The position numbers and the translations under genes are program-made. Below, piece after piece: positions 1 through 7,480 of a stretch of DNA of 64,000 nt. Numbering within the stretch: position 1 is the first letter of the stretch; each line of letters starts with the position of its first letter. Below the pieces are notes generated by a model. That model ran no database searches and was not told the origin of the DNA. It saw only the letters and a list, made by a program, of their open reading frames with translations. Origin of the DNA: DASPKM01 sp035628135 (lineage in GTDB: Bacteria > Bacteroidota > Bacteroidia > Chitinophagales > Chitinophagaceae); contig DASPKM010000006.1 of NCBI GenBank assembly GCA_035628135.1, positions 62,001 to 126,000 of the forward strand, written 5' to 3'.

Positions 1-751
1 GTAAATGTTTTTGAGTAGGCTGTAAATATTGACCGATGGTCACTACGTCCACACCCGCATTGCGGAGGTCGTGCATGGTTTGCACCACTTCTTGCTTTGT
101 TTCGCCCAGTCCCAGCATGATTCCGCTTTTTGTGCGCGATCCGCCTTGTTTCAATATCCGCAATACTTCCATGCTTCGCCAATATTTGGCTTGTATGCGC
201 ACCTGCCGTGTGAGGCGCTCAACGGTTTCGATGTTATGGGAAATCACTTCAGGGGCGGCGTCTATCACGCGTTGAATGTCTTCGGCCTTGCCTTTGAAGT
301 CTGGTATCAGGGTTTCCAGCGTGGTGCCGGGATTAAGTGCTTGCACAGCGCGGATGGTATTGTGCCATACGGTGCTGCCACCATCCTTCAATTCATCGCG
401 ATCAACCGAAGTAATTACCGCGTGTTTTACTTTCATCAGGTAAATGGCTTCGGCTACCCGTTGGGGTTCATCCCAATCCACTGCATCGGGCCGGCCCGTG
501 GCCACCGCGCAAAATCCGCAACTGCGGGTGCATACATTGCCGAGGATCATGAAAGTGGCGGTGCCTTCGCCCCAGCATTCGCCCATATTAGGACAATTGC
601 CGCTCTCGCAAATGGTGTGCAGCTTGTGATTGTCTACCAGGCTTCTGACGTGCTTGTAATTCTCGCCGATAGGAAGTTTTACCCTAAGCCAATCGGGTTT
701 CTTGATCTTTTGTGGAACGCTCTCCTTGGAAACAACGGGCAATTCGGTCAT
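1..751 (-). CDS. lipA: Lipoyl synthase LipA, 3' end cut by window edge
   Basis: Radical-SAM enzyme that inserts two sulfur atoms into protein-bound octanoyl groups to make lipoyl cofactors. Reading the minus strand from an ATG at 751 gives about 250 residues with no stop before the window edge. The auxiliary-cluster cysteines are C48, C53 and C59 (CESGNC...GEC), and the radical-SAM motif CTRSCGFC supplies C74, C78 and C81. Together these two motifs are diagnostic of LipA. The family is about 280-320 residues, so only the C-terminus is missing. The start follows from the MTELPVV N-terminus, and the adjacent minus-strand gene upstream ends only 14 bases away. Very sure of the call. Confidence 0.96.
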   Translation of the reverse strand, partial: MTELPVVSKESVPQKIKKPDWLRVKLPIGENYKHVRSLVDNHKLHTICESGNCPNMGECWGEGTATFMILGNVCTRSCGFCAVATGRPDAVDWDEPQRVAEAIYLMKVKHAVITSVDRDELKDGGSTVWHNTIRAVQALNPGTTLETLIPDFKGKAEDIQRVIDAAPEVISHNIETVERLTRQVRIQAKYWRSMEVLRILKQGGSRTKSGIMLGLGETKQEVVQTMHDLRNAGVDVVTIGQYLQPTQKHL

Positions 752-765
752 AGCGGCAAAATTAG

Positions 766-1554
766 CTACTTTCTTCTTCCCAACAGAATGGTAACGTAAC
801 CTGTGAAGAAGAACTGCTTTTGCTTGGTCAGCATCATTTGAGGGATCTTTTCGCTGTAAAACTCTCCTGCGACGCCTACTTCAATCGCGGTAACGGTTTC
901 ATTGAAGCGCCCGTAATCGAAACGCATGGCGGCCTTGGCATGGGCGCCGGGTTTGAGGGACAGCTCGCTCCAGCCGGTGGTGAACCCTGAAGCGCCAATA
1001 GGTTGATAGTTACTGTCTGAAATGGCGGGGTATTGACTGCGGAACCGCTTTCCGCCGGCCTCTACGTCTACCAGGTAAGGCTTCAACAGCCCGAGCGAAA
1101 GGCCCCCGGCATATACCACGGCAACGGCCACCCCGTTTTTATTGCCTTTACCACCGATGATCCTTTGTTGCCCCATACCCAGCTTAACCTGGTAAAAATT
1201 GTTCATTTTGTACAGGATGATGGAATTGAACTCGAACCCGTTGATGGTATTGAGCTTTTTCTCCTGCCGGTGCTTTTTTTCGTTGATCTCCAACTGGTAA
1301 ATATTGGTAACGCGGTTGGATTTGAAACGGCCCATTTCGTACGAAAGGCCATAGCCGTCGGAAATAGCCTTAAAGCCGAATATGCTGTGTTTGCGGAATA
1401 CAAGTTCTCCTTCTTCTTCCAGCTTCACCAGGGCATTGATGCGCTCACGCTTCGCTTCTTTCTTATCCTTCTTGGTTATTCCTTTTGGTTGGGTTTGGGA
1501 AAAACCTGCAAGTGCTACGCAGACTGCCAATGTAACCAGCGCAAATTTCTTCAC
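766..1554 (-). CDS. Conserved secreted protein, unknown function
   Basis: Family not recognised by name. The 262-residue product begins with a clear signal peptide (MKKFALVTLAVCVALAGFSQ, cleavage near residue 20), followed by a basic KKDKKEAKRER stretch and then alternating hydrophobic/polar segments that look like an outer-membrane barrel or periplasmic beta protein. It ends in GYVTILLGRRK, consistent with a terminal beta strand. The start codon is GTG; no ATG gives a better signal sequence. It lies just upstream of lipA on the same strand (14-base gap), so the two are probably co-transcribed. A link to lipoylation is not implied. Confidence 0.75.
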   Translation of the reverse strand: MKKFALVTLAVCVALAGFSQTQPKGITKKDKKEAKRERINALVKLEEEGELVFRKHSIFGFKAISDGYGLSYEMGRFKSNRVTNIYQLEINEKKHRQEKKLNTINGFEFNSIILYKMNNFYQVKLGMGQQRIIGGKGNKNGVAVAVVYAGGLSLGLLKPYLVDVEAGGKRFRSQYPAISDSNYQPIGASGFTTGWSELSLKPGAHAKAAMRFDYGRFNETVTAIEVGVAGEFYSEKIPQMMLTKQKQFFFTGYVTILLGRRK

Positions 1555-1601
1555 TGTAAAATGATTATTAGGTTAATACGTAAATTTATGAAAAAAACAC
1601 A

Positions 1602-2027
1602 ATGACTTCCTCTATTGTTTACGAAGGTAACCTGAGGACCGTTGCTACGCATGTAAGGTCCGGAACCCAGATTGAAACCGACGCACCTGTTGATAACCAG
1701 GGAAAGGGAGAGCGTTTTTCTCCATCCGACCTGGTGGCTACCGCTCTCGGAAGCTGCATGATGACCATCATGGGCATGAAAGCAAGAGACCTGCAACTTG
1801 ATCTTACTAACGTAAAAATAGAGGTGGAAAAGATAATGAAAGCTGATCCGAGGCGCATCGGAGCGGTAAATTTAACATTTCATTTCCCCGAGGGTTTTCT
1901 GGCCGATGAAAAGCAGCGCACCATTTTAGAGCGGGCCGCCCATACCTGCCCCGTGATATATAGCATACATCCGGATATTGCGGTAAACGTTGACTTCCGC
2001 TGGCCGGTGAATGAGCCCGCATCGTAA
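1602..2027 (+). CDS. OsmC/Ohr family peroxiredoxin-like protein
   Basis: Thiol-dependent reductase family that detoxifies organic hydroperoxides in the cytoplasm. The 141-residue length matches OsmC-like proteins. Both family cysteines are present: one in the helix motif ATALGSCMMTIMG (about C51) and the second in AAHTCPVIYSI near residue 110. The N-terminal beta-hairpin (YEGNLRTVATHVRSG) and the PVDNQGKGERFSPSDL lead-in also fit. It is divergent from the secreted-protein gene and convergent with the DUF2851 gene, so it is probably monocistronic. Whether it acts on hydroperoxides or belongs to the broader YhfA-like branch cannot be told from the sequence. Confidence 0.9.
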   Translation: MTSSIVYEGNLRTVATHVRSGTQIETDAPVDNQGKGERFSPSDLVATALGSCMMTIMGMKARDLQLDLTNVKIEVEKIMKADPRRIGAVNLTFHFPEGFLADEKQRTILERAAHTCPVIYSIHPDIAVNVDFRWPVNEPAS

Positions 2028-2051
2028 ATAGATCTTTCGCACATCTTTTGG

Positions 2052-3311
2052 TCAAACAGACTTCAACAACGAATTGCCGATGGCGCATTCCAGGCAGCGT
2101 TTTACGTCACAATATTCCTTTTTTAATTCCAGCAGCGCCTGCGAATCCCATGCATGGTCATTGGCGATACCCATGGCCTCCCATTGTACAGTAAGCCCAT
2201 TTTTTTCGGGCGGCAATTGCGACAGCAGGTCGAGCGCTTTGTCTTTATATTGCTGCTCCTGTCTCAGGTGCCCGTAAGCAAATAGCATCGGTGCAATGGT
2301 ATTGATGACCAGGTTGTCGATGGTTTGCTGCCCGAGGATTTTCTTTCTGAAGGGCGAGGTTTCCTGCAATACATAATGCGTATGCCAGAACCCGCTCGCT
2401 GTTACCTGCAATAGCGCACGCACTTCTTTCACCGAGGCCACTTCTTTTATCTTTGAAAAAGGAGATTGAATGGTATGTAACAGCATCGCCAGTTGCGCGA
2501 GCCTTACTGTTGGAAAATTCCCCGGCCGCATGCGCAGGAAGTGCACCGGCAGTTGGATGGGGACCAGCATGTACTTTGTTTTTAGGAAACGGTATTCTTT
2601 AGCCAGCACACATGCATACGCTTCTTCGAAAGCCGCGTTGAGCAGGCCCGCTTGTCCCAGTAACAATGCCTCCAATTGATGCAAATGATTTTTGTGCCTG
2701 GCAAGGATGGTGAGGGGCAGGCTGCGGGCCACTGCTTCAAAAGCGTCTGCATTAATCGGAATGCCGAAGTTCCTTGCGAGTAGCCACCAGCAACATTCTT
2801 CCCAGTGAAAGTGTGATTGCTGAAGGTATTGCTGCACCAGCGCGCTTTTGCGCAGCAACCGTTCTGCCAGCAGTCTTTCCTTCCAGGCCGGCCATGTAAT
2901 GCCGCCGGGCTCATGCACATTATGCGCGCAGGGAACGAATGCGTGGCTTTTCATGAGATCGCGGTAGCGTTGCAATAATATTTTTGAAACTCTTTCTTTC
3001 AGCGAGATGGTAGGCAGCGGCAGCCGGGTTTGCCGCGGCTGTTCCCAGAGCACGTGCAGGATGATATTTTTATAATTGGGATCGTGCTGGTGGGCGTGGC
3101 GGTTCCAATCTGTTTCATCGATGTGGAGCTCGATATTGCCTGCTAAAATGGTATTGTCGATTTTGATGCGTGCGTTCAGGAAATCGGGACCCTGGTTATG
3201 ATTAGGAAGCCCTGGTGCGATTACCTGCAACATCTCCCCCTCCGTGGTTTGCAGTTCATGTTTATTAAAATACTGGAATTGCCAGATGAATTGAAGCAGC
3301 CGCTCGTTCAT
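2052..3311 (-). CDS. DUF2851 family protein
   Basis: A 419-residue protein of a Bacteroidota-typical uncharacterised family (DUF2851). The N-terminus MNERLLQFIWQFQYFNKHEL, the segment GPDFLNARIKIDN, then GNIELHIDETDWNRHAHQHD and HVLWEQPRQ are the conserved block that identifies it. The acidic and histidine residues in IELHIDETDWNRH look like a metal or catalytic site, but no activity has been assigned to my knowledge. The C-terminus has a cysteine cluster (CDVKRCLECAIGNSLL). No signal peptide, so cytoplasmic. Its promoter must lie in or beyond the repeat-rich stretch upstream. Confidence 0.88.
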   Translation of the reverse strand: MNERLLQFIWQFQYFNKHELQTTEGEMLQVIAPGLPNHNQGPDFLNARIKIDNTILAGNIELHIDETDWNRHAHQHDPNYKNIILHVLWEQPRQTRLPLPTISLKERVSKILLQRYRDLMKSHAFVPCAHNVHEPGGITWPAWKERLLAERLLRKSALVQQYLQQSHFHWEECCWWLLARNFGIPINADAFEAVARSLPLTILARHKNHLHQLEALLLGQAGLLNAAFEEAYACVLAKEYRFLKTKYMLVPIQLPVHFLRMRPGNFPTVRLAQLAMLLHTIQSPFSKIKEVASVKEVRALLQVTASGFWHTHYVLQETSPFRKKILGQQTIDNLVINTIAPMLFAYGHLRQEQQYKDKALDLLSQLPPEKNGLTVQWEAMGIANDHAWDSQALLELKKEYCDVKRCLECAIGNSLLKSV

Positions 3312-3365
3312 AAGGTTTCGGTTAAGGATAAGGTTATCGAATAAAAGAGCGAATAATTGTTTAAA

Positions 3366-3604
3366 GATGGTTGTGATCGTCTAAAATGAATTGACTGTTC
3401 AAGATGATTGTAAAGGATTTGATTGTTTACAATGACCGCAATCGTTAAAGAAACCGACAGGCATCTAAAGACAGTTATGATCGATTAAAGCGATCCTGAT
3501 CGATTAAATTAATCGCGGTCAGTTAAAATGATGGCAGTCAGTTAAAGAAACCGGTAATCGTGTAAGACCGTTATGATCATTTAAAATGAACATAATCGAT
3601 CAAT
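3366..3604. repeat. Degenerate tandem array, period about 19-20 bp
   Basis: About a dozen imperfect units, most 19 or 20 bases long, each ending in TAAA or a one-base variant. The best-conserved units (about 3449-3600) look like 'gacagttatgatcgatTAAA' and 'gaaaccggtaatcgtgTAAG'. Recurrent words are ATCGAT/ATCGT followed by TTAAA, with ACCG or ATGATC upstream of them. The left third is more decayed, with a 10-base and a 17-base unit. The period is not a multiple of three and no coding frame runs through it. It sits between the starts of the DUF2851 gene and the 3' end of maf. Function unknown. Confidence 0.7.
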
Positions 3605-3883
3605 GACAGAGGTTGTTAGCATGGAGTTCGGGTTCAACCGGCAATGGTAAGGGCATTGTTGGGTTTCATCGCGGACTTACTCCTTACGTGCCGTGGCATA
3701 TACGTGAAATATTATTACCGAAGACGGTGGCATCAGTGGTGCCCACCATGATCGTTATTATGATCAATTATTTTAAGTCGAAGTTAAAGCACAGCCAATC
3801 TAAAAGCCGGAGATAAATCGGCTATCACAAAAAAAAATTCAAACAACCAAAACTTTCAATTTCCCTCCTTGCAATCTTCTCCT
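3605..3883. other. Intergenic stretch, nothing recognised
   Basis: The remainder of the gap between the repeat array and maf. A 67-codon open frame exists on the plus strand but lacks an ATG start and any recognisable motif. The segment near 3750-3775 (atgatcgttattatgatca) repeats ATGATC words seen in the array, perhaps a decayed unit. The right end, 3825-3880, is A-rich then pyrimidine-rich. No convincing promoter, terminator or RNA was seen. Confidence 0.5.
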
Positions 3884-4462
3884 TCACCCTCCTATCTCTC
3901 CTAACCTCCCCAACTCCCTCACCACCCTGCTCACCGGCAAACCCATCACATTGTAAAAATCTCCATTAATGGACTTAATACCCACCACCCCGATCCATTC
4001 CTGGATGGCATAGGCGCCGGCCTTGTCATAAGGCTTGTATTTATCGATATAAAATTCTATTTCACTACGCGTAAGCGGGTGAAAATATACCTCCGTACGG
4101 TCGGCAAAAGCTATCTCATTGCTTCCTTTGCGCAGTACGACTCCCGTAATTACTTCGTGGCGGCTCCCGGATAAGCCGGTGAGTATTTCCACCGCATGCT
4201 CCCTGCCCGCAGGCTTGCCGATAATGTTACCATCCAGCACCACGATGGTGTCCGCCGCCAGAATGGTGCGGTCGTGCGACAGTTCCTCCTGCACCGCCAA
4301 TGCTTTATTGCGCGCAATGTGCACCGGCACTTCGGTAATGCTCATGGAAGGACTGTACGATTCATCGGTTTCTTTTACTATGATGTCGAATGCCACCTCG
4401 GCCCATTCCAGCAATTGCTTGCGGCGGGGCGACTGCGAAGCCAGTACTATCCTTTCCATCAT
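3884..4462 (-). CDS. maf: Maf-like nucleoside triphosphate pyrophosphatase
   Basis: House-cleaning pyrophosphatase that hydrolyses non-canonical or excess nucleoside triphosphates. The 192-residue protein has the family signature SQSPRRKQLLE at residues 9-19, the catalytic-region aspartate in AADTIVVLDG (D71) and the conserved IGKPAGREHA block. The tail INGDFYNVMGLPVSRV resembles the dTTP/UTP-acting (YhdE-like) subgroup, which is an inference. Two adjacent ATG codons open the frame; the first overlaps the stop of the upstream UbiA-family gene as ATGA, indicating translational coupling in a KdsC-like - UbiA - maf operon. Confidence 0.94.
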   Translation of the reverse strand: MMERIVLASQSPRRKQLLEWAEVAFDIIVKETDESYSPSMSITEVPVHIARNKALAVQEELSHDRTILAADTIVVLDGNIIGKPAGREHAVEILTGLSGSRHEVITGVVLRKGSNEIAFADRTEVYFHPLTRSEIEFYIDKYKPYDKAGAYAIQEWIGVVGIKSINGDFYNVMGLPVSRVVRELGRLGEIGG

Positions 4463-5406
4463 GAATACAGTTTGAAGAACAACATAGACAAAATGCCCGT
4501 GAGCATCACAAACTTGATCGCATTGCTAAGGCTGTGAAATTCCGCCCGGGAGTTGGCGCGGTACAGTCTTACCAGTATCCACGCCAGCGGCGCTACAATA
4601 AACACCACGCTGTACAATATGCTTGCCCACCATTTAAACTGCAACACGTACACCTGCAGCACCAGTATCGAAAGCATCAGCACCACCAGCCAAACCCCGG
4701 CGAACATTTTGCAAACATTTACGCCCCATACTATCGGCATGGTTTTACAATTGTACCGCGCATCGCCTTCCATGTCCTCGATATCCTTTACCACCTCCCG
4801 CACCAGCGAAATAATAAATGCAAAGCCCGCATACACCACCGCCAGCTTGAACAATCGCGACATCACCAGCCGGTGATCGGGTAAATTAATTGTGTAGGGC
4901 CGCCATTCGGCCACGAACAACACCATCACCACCCAGGCGGTGAGCAGTGAGATGATAAGATTGCCAATGAGCAATTTCTTCTTGAACGTGGTGGAATACA
5001 GCAACAGCAACAGCACGCATCCTGCGTTGGCCAACCCAATGATCCAGTCGCTGATCTTCCATCCTATATAAAAGCTCAGTGCCACGCCCGCAAACGAGAA
5101 TACCCAGTGCCAGATAATGGTCCACCTGCGTTTGATAATGCGGTCTACCACCAGCTTATCAGGCTTGTTTACCTGGTCTATGTTCAGGTCGAAATAATCG
5201 TTAATGATGTATCCTGCCGCCGCTATCAACACAGAAGCGGCCGACAACAACCAGAAATATTTCGGTGTTAGTGTATACGGCACCGTTATATTTTCCACAT
5301 CGAATGCAAATGGAAAAATGCAGTAATAGAACAGCGCTTGCGTGAGCACGATAAAGAAAAGGTTCAGAGAGCGTATAAGTGTAAGAAAGGCCAGGATGAG
5401 TTTCAT
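4459..5406 (-). CDS. UbiA-superfamily prenyltransferase (geranylgeranylglycerol-phosphate type)
   Basis: Integral-membrane prenyltransferase of 315 residues with about eight hydrophobic segments. The first aspartate-rich motif NDYFDLNID (residues 69-77) and following NKPDK, and the second motif DIEDMEGDARYNCKTMP near residue 210, bind Mg-diphosphate. The arrangement resembles the digeranylgeranylglyceryl-phosphate synthase branch, which is widespread in Bacteroidota; the prenyl acceptor in bacteria is uncertain. It follows the KdsC-like gene by 8 bases and overlaps maf by 4, so the three are one operon. An alternative is a quinone or other lipid prenyltransferase. Confidence 0.85.
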   Translation of the reverse strand: MKLILAFLTLIRSLNLFFIVLTQALFYYCIFPFAFDVENITVPYTLTPKYFWLLSAASVLIAAAGYIINDYFDLNIDQVNKPDKLVVDRIIKRRWTIIWHWVFSFAGVALSFYIGWKISDWIIGLANAGCVLLLLLYSTTFKKKLLIGNLIISLLTAWVVMVLFVAEWRPYTINLPDHRLVMSRLFKLAVVYAGFAFIISLVREVVKDIEDMEGDARYNCKTMPIVWGVNVCKMFAGVWLVVLMLSILVLQVYVLQFKWWASILYSVVFIVAPLAWILVRLYRANSRAEFHSLSNAIKFVMLTGILSMLFFKLYS

Positions 5407-5414
5407 GAATGCGG

Positions 5415-5936
5415 TTATTTACTCGGGATATCGGTTTCCAGTTCCCATTGGCCATGGAGTTTCAATACTTTTTCGATCATTTCACGCACGCAGCCATTGC
5501 CTCCCCCCATCGGTGAAATATAATGGGCAAGTTGCCTGATCTCGGGAGCAGCATCGGCCGGCGCACACGCTACACCGGCGGCCTTCATCACGGTATAGTC
5601 CGGTATATCGTCGCCCATGAACAGGATGTCGGCCCAGGCAAGTCCGTATTGGTCCAGCACTTCCTGCAGTTTTTGTTTTTTGTTGGTGATTTTCATGAAC
5701 ACGTCGCTAATGCCCAGCTTGTTGAGGCGGCTGGTAACGGCTTCGGAAAATGAGCCGGAGACAACAATCACGCGATAGCCTTTTTTTATGGCCAGTTGCA
5801 GTGCGAACCCATCTTTTATGCTCATGCGCCGCACCTGTTCGCCGCTGTTGAACACATACAGCGCACCGTCGGTAAGCACGCCATCTACATCAAATACAAA
5901 AGCTTTAACCTGTTGAAGTCGTTCTAATACACCCAT
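5415..5936 (-). CDS. KdsC-like HAD phosphatase
   Basis: A 173-residue HAD-superfamily hydrolase of the C0 (no cap, tetrameric) class that includes 3-deoxy-D-manno-octulosonate 8-phosphate phosphatase, used in lipopolysaccharide inner-core synthesis. The nucleophile motif DVDGVLTDG has D16 and D18. GSFSEAV follows strand 2 (motif II region), K84-K85 lies in TNKKQKL and the metal-binding motif is MGDDIPDY near residues 107-114. The Gly-rich tail MGGGNGCVREMIEKVL fits KdsC. First gene of the operon with UbiA and maf. Assignment to KDO-8-P rather than another sugar phosphate is inference. Confidence 0.85.
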   Translation of the reverse strand: MGVLERLQQVKAFVFDVDGVLTDGALYVFNSGEQVRRMSIKDGFALQLAIKKGYRVIVVSGSFSEAVTSRLNKLGISDVFMKITNKKQKLQEVLDQYGLAWADILFMGDDIPDYTVMKAAGVACAPADAAPEIRQLAHYISPMGGGNGCVREMIEKVLKLHGQWELETDIPSK

Positions 5937-5940
5937 AATT

Positions 5941-6014
5941 AATGTGCGGATTTGCAGCTGTGCAGATGCCCGAATAAGCGATACCTTGTTTTATAATTTG
6001 CACATCTGCACATT
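5941..6014. repeat. Imperfect inverted repeat of the AATGTGC/GCACATT type
   Basis: Left arm AATGTGCGGATTTGCA (5941-5956) pairs at 14 of 16 positions with right arm TGCACATCTGCACATT (5999-6014); a further GTGCAGATG lies at 5960-5968. The right arm touches the stop codon of iscX. The same AATGTGC and GCACATT words recur in another intergenic cluster at 11073-11170, suggesting a dispersed short repeat. Confidence 0.6.
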
Positions 6015-6268
6015 TATTTTGTGTCGCTTGGTTTCTGGTGGTCTCTCCATTCGTACACCCAACTGCTTTGTATCATTTCAAGATGCCCCTCGTTGGATTC
6101 TTCACGCTTACCCACGAAGTTGGGGATCTGCAACACCCACTCCAGCAGGTCGGTAAAGCGTACCCTGTAAATTTTTCCCTCGGTGAATTCGTCGCCAAAA
6201 CGCTCATACAATTTCATGGCGATGTCCTCGTAGTCGCTCCACCGGATTGGCGGCTCAAAATGGTCCAT
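6014..6268 (-). CDS. iscX: Fe-S cluster assembly accessory protein IscX
   Basis: Small acidic helical protein that in E. coli binds the cysteine desulfurase IscS and iron and modulates cluster assembly. The 84-residue product contains the family pattern: WSDYEDIAMKLYE near residue 10, then VRFTDLLEWVLQIPNF, SNEGHLEMIQSSWVYEW. It has an N-terminal extension and a slightly longer insert than the 66-residue E. coli protein. It follows the ferredoxin gene by 29 bases on the same strand, the pairing seen in isc-type clusters. No other isc genes are in the window. Confidence 0.88.
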   Translation of the reverse strand: MDHFEPPIRWSDYEDIAMKLYERFGDEFTEGKIYRVRFTDLLEWVLQIPNFVGKREESNEGHLEMIQSSWVYEWRDHQKPSDTK

Positions 6269-6297
6269 TGCTGACTGTTTTTATCTTCAAATGTAAT

Positions 6298-6636
6298 TTA
6301 TTCTTCGCCCAGGATCACCGATTGGTCGGGCACCATCACTTCCAGCTGGCCGCTGCCCGGCAATAATACGCACTGGCAGCTTAGCCTTGAATTCAATCTC
6401 GGGTTGCGGGCCCTGTCGATAAAATCTTCTTCCTTGTCGCTGATCTCTTCTACCAGGTCTTCTCCTTTTTCTACATAAATATGGCAGGTGCTGCAAGCGC
6501 AAACGCCGCCGCAGTTGTGATGTATGTCGATATCGTGTGTAAGTGCCACCTCCAGTATGCTCTGGTCCGCTTCCAGTCCATCGATCGTTACCGGCTCTAA
6601 TCCCTTCTGCTCGAATTTGAATGTTATACTGTACAT
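6298..6636 (-). CDS. fdx: 2Fe-2S ferredoxin, adrenodoxin type
   Basis: A 112-residue ferredoxin that supplies electrons, probably to Fe-S cluster assembly given its iscX neighbour. The 2Fe-2S ligands are C42, C48 and C51 in CGGVCACSTCH plus C87 in RLSCQC, the spacing of adrenodoxin/Fdx proteins; C46 and C89 are extra. The start is the ATG at 6636 (MYSITFKFEQ); a TTG seven codons upstream would lie inside the TAATTTTG promoter element, so it is rejected. Likely a two-gene operon with iscX. Confidence 0.93.
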   Translation of the reverse strand: MYSITFKFEQKGLEPVTIDGLEADQSILEVALTHDIDIHHNCGGVCACSTCHIYVEKGEDLVEEISDKEEDFIDRARNPRLNSRLSCQCVLLPGSGQLEVMVPDQSVILGEE

Positions 6637-6654
6637 GTTCTTGCTATTGGCCCG

Positions 6655-6662
6655 CAAAATTA
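6655..6662 (-). promoter_or_regulatory. Candidate -7 promoter element for fdx-iscX
   Basis: TAATTTTG on the minus strand fits the Bacteroidota TAnnTTTG -7 consensus. It lies 18 bases before the fdx ATG. No clear -33 TTG at the expected distance was found. Confidence 0.5.
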
Positions 6663-6815
6663 TGGCCTTATTAGCGATTATTTGTTACGAATCCCGCGCT
6701 TTTACAAGTATGCCAAAATAATTTCAAATGTTTTGCCGGGGATATTTGCGGGTTATTGAAAGTATTTCCTTAACTTAAAGGTGTTAATCGTTACCGGGCC
6801 AGAACAACGACTGCT

Positions 6816-7412
6816 ATGAAGAATTTTCGTAACAATTCATGGGCTTTTCTGTTGATGGTCTCTTTTCTGATCTGCGTTTCTTTCGTCGATCACTCAGGGT
6901 CTGGCTACAAATACGATTACACCTCCATAGCCGATACCACGAAACAACCCAGGATGACCGTTGAGGAAATCACGGTCCAGCCAATGATCGTACTCGCCAT
7001 TAAGGATACCGCCGCCACCACCGCCGAAATAGGCCCTAAACTCGGCAAGAACTATGGAACGATCGGCGCCTTCATGGGACAAAATAACCTGCAAATGACA
7101 GGCGCTCCGCTGGCCTGGTACTATTCCGAAAAAGAACCCTTTATATTGGAAGCAGGCATACCTGTTAACCAAAAACCATCCGCTACCCACCCTTCCATTA
7201 CAGTAAAAGAGATCCCTGCCGCAAAAGCCGTGGTAGTGCATTTCTGGGGGCCCTACGAACTTACGCCGCAGGCCTATGACAAGATCAGGGAATGGTTGAA
7301 GAAGAATAACAAGAAAGCCCAAGGCGCGCCATTCGATGTGTACCTTACCGACCCTACCACTGTGAACGACCCTTACCAGGTACAAACAGACATCATTCAG
7401 ATCTATCAATAA
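6816..7412 (+). CDS. Secreted GyrI-like/effector-binding domain protein
   Basis: A 198-residue exported protein. Residues 1-30 form a signal sequence or membrane anchor (NSWAFLLMVSFLICVSFVDH). The rest matches the GyrI-like (AraC effector-binding, SOUL-like) fold: an opening strand VEEITVQPMIVLAIKDT, a helix GPKLGKNYGTIGAFM, the strand GAPLAWYY, then EAGIPV and KEIPAAKAVVVHFWGPY...AYDKIREWLKK. Such domains bind small hydrophobic ligands. Export of one without a DNA-binding domain suggests an envelope ligand-binding or sequestration role, which is inference. Monocistronic, followed by a strong terminator. Confidence 0.75.
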   Translation: MKNFRNNSWAFLLMVSFLICVSFVDHSGSGYKYDYTSIADTTKQPRMTVEEITVQPMIVLAIKDTAATTAEIGPKLGKNYGTIGAFMGQNNLQMTGAPLAWYYSEKEPFILEAGIPVNQKPSATHPSITVKEIPAAKAVVVHFWGPYELTPQAYDKIREWLKKNNKKAQGAPFDVYLTDPTTVNDPYQVQTDIIQIYQ

Positions 7413-7450
7413 CCCTTTGTGTAGCTTGCCATACAATGGTGGTTCACACC

Positions 7451-7480
7451 AAGCCAGCCCCGTAAGGCTGGCTTTTTATT
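7451..7480 (+). terminator. Rho-independent terminator
   Basis: Perfect 9-bp stem AAGCCAGCC/GGCTGGCTT (7451-7459, 7466-7474) with a 6-base loop, running into TTTTTATTT. Positioned 38 bases after the GyrI-like gene and abutting the end of the convergent DUF2520 gene. Confidence 0.9.

Noticed and set aside
29..799. 256-codon open frame on the plus strand at the left edge
   Set aside because: It is the antisense of lipA: the minus strand gives the radical-SAM cysteine motifs and a correct family protein, while the plus frame has no recognisable motif.
3366..3604. Array as plasmid iterons
   Set aside because: No rep, partition or mobilisation gene nearby, and the flanks are chromosomal housekeeping genes.
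3613..3816. 67-codon plus-strand frame beside the repeat array
   Set aside because: Starts without ATG, no motif, partly overlaps likely decayed repeat words; no neighbour relationship.
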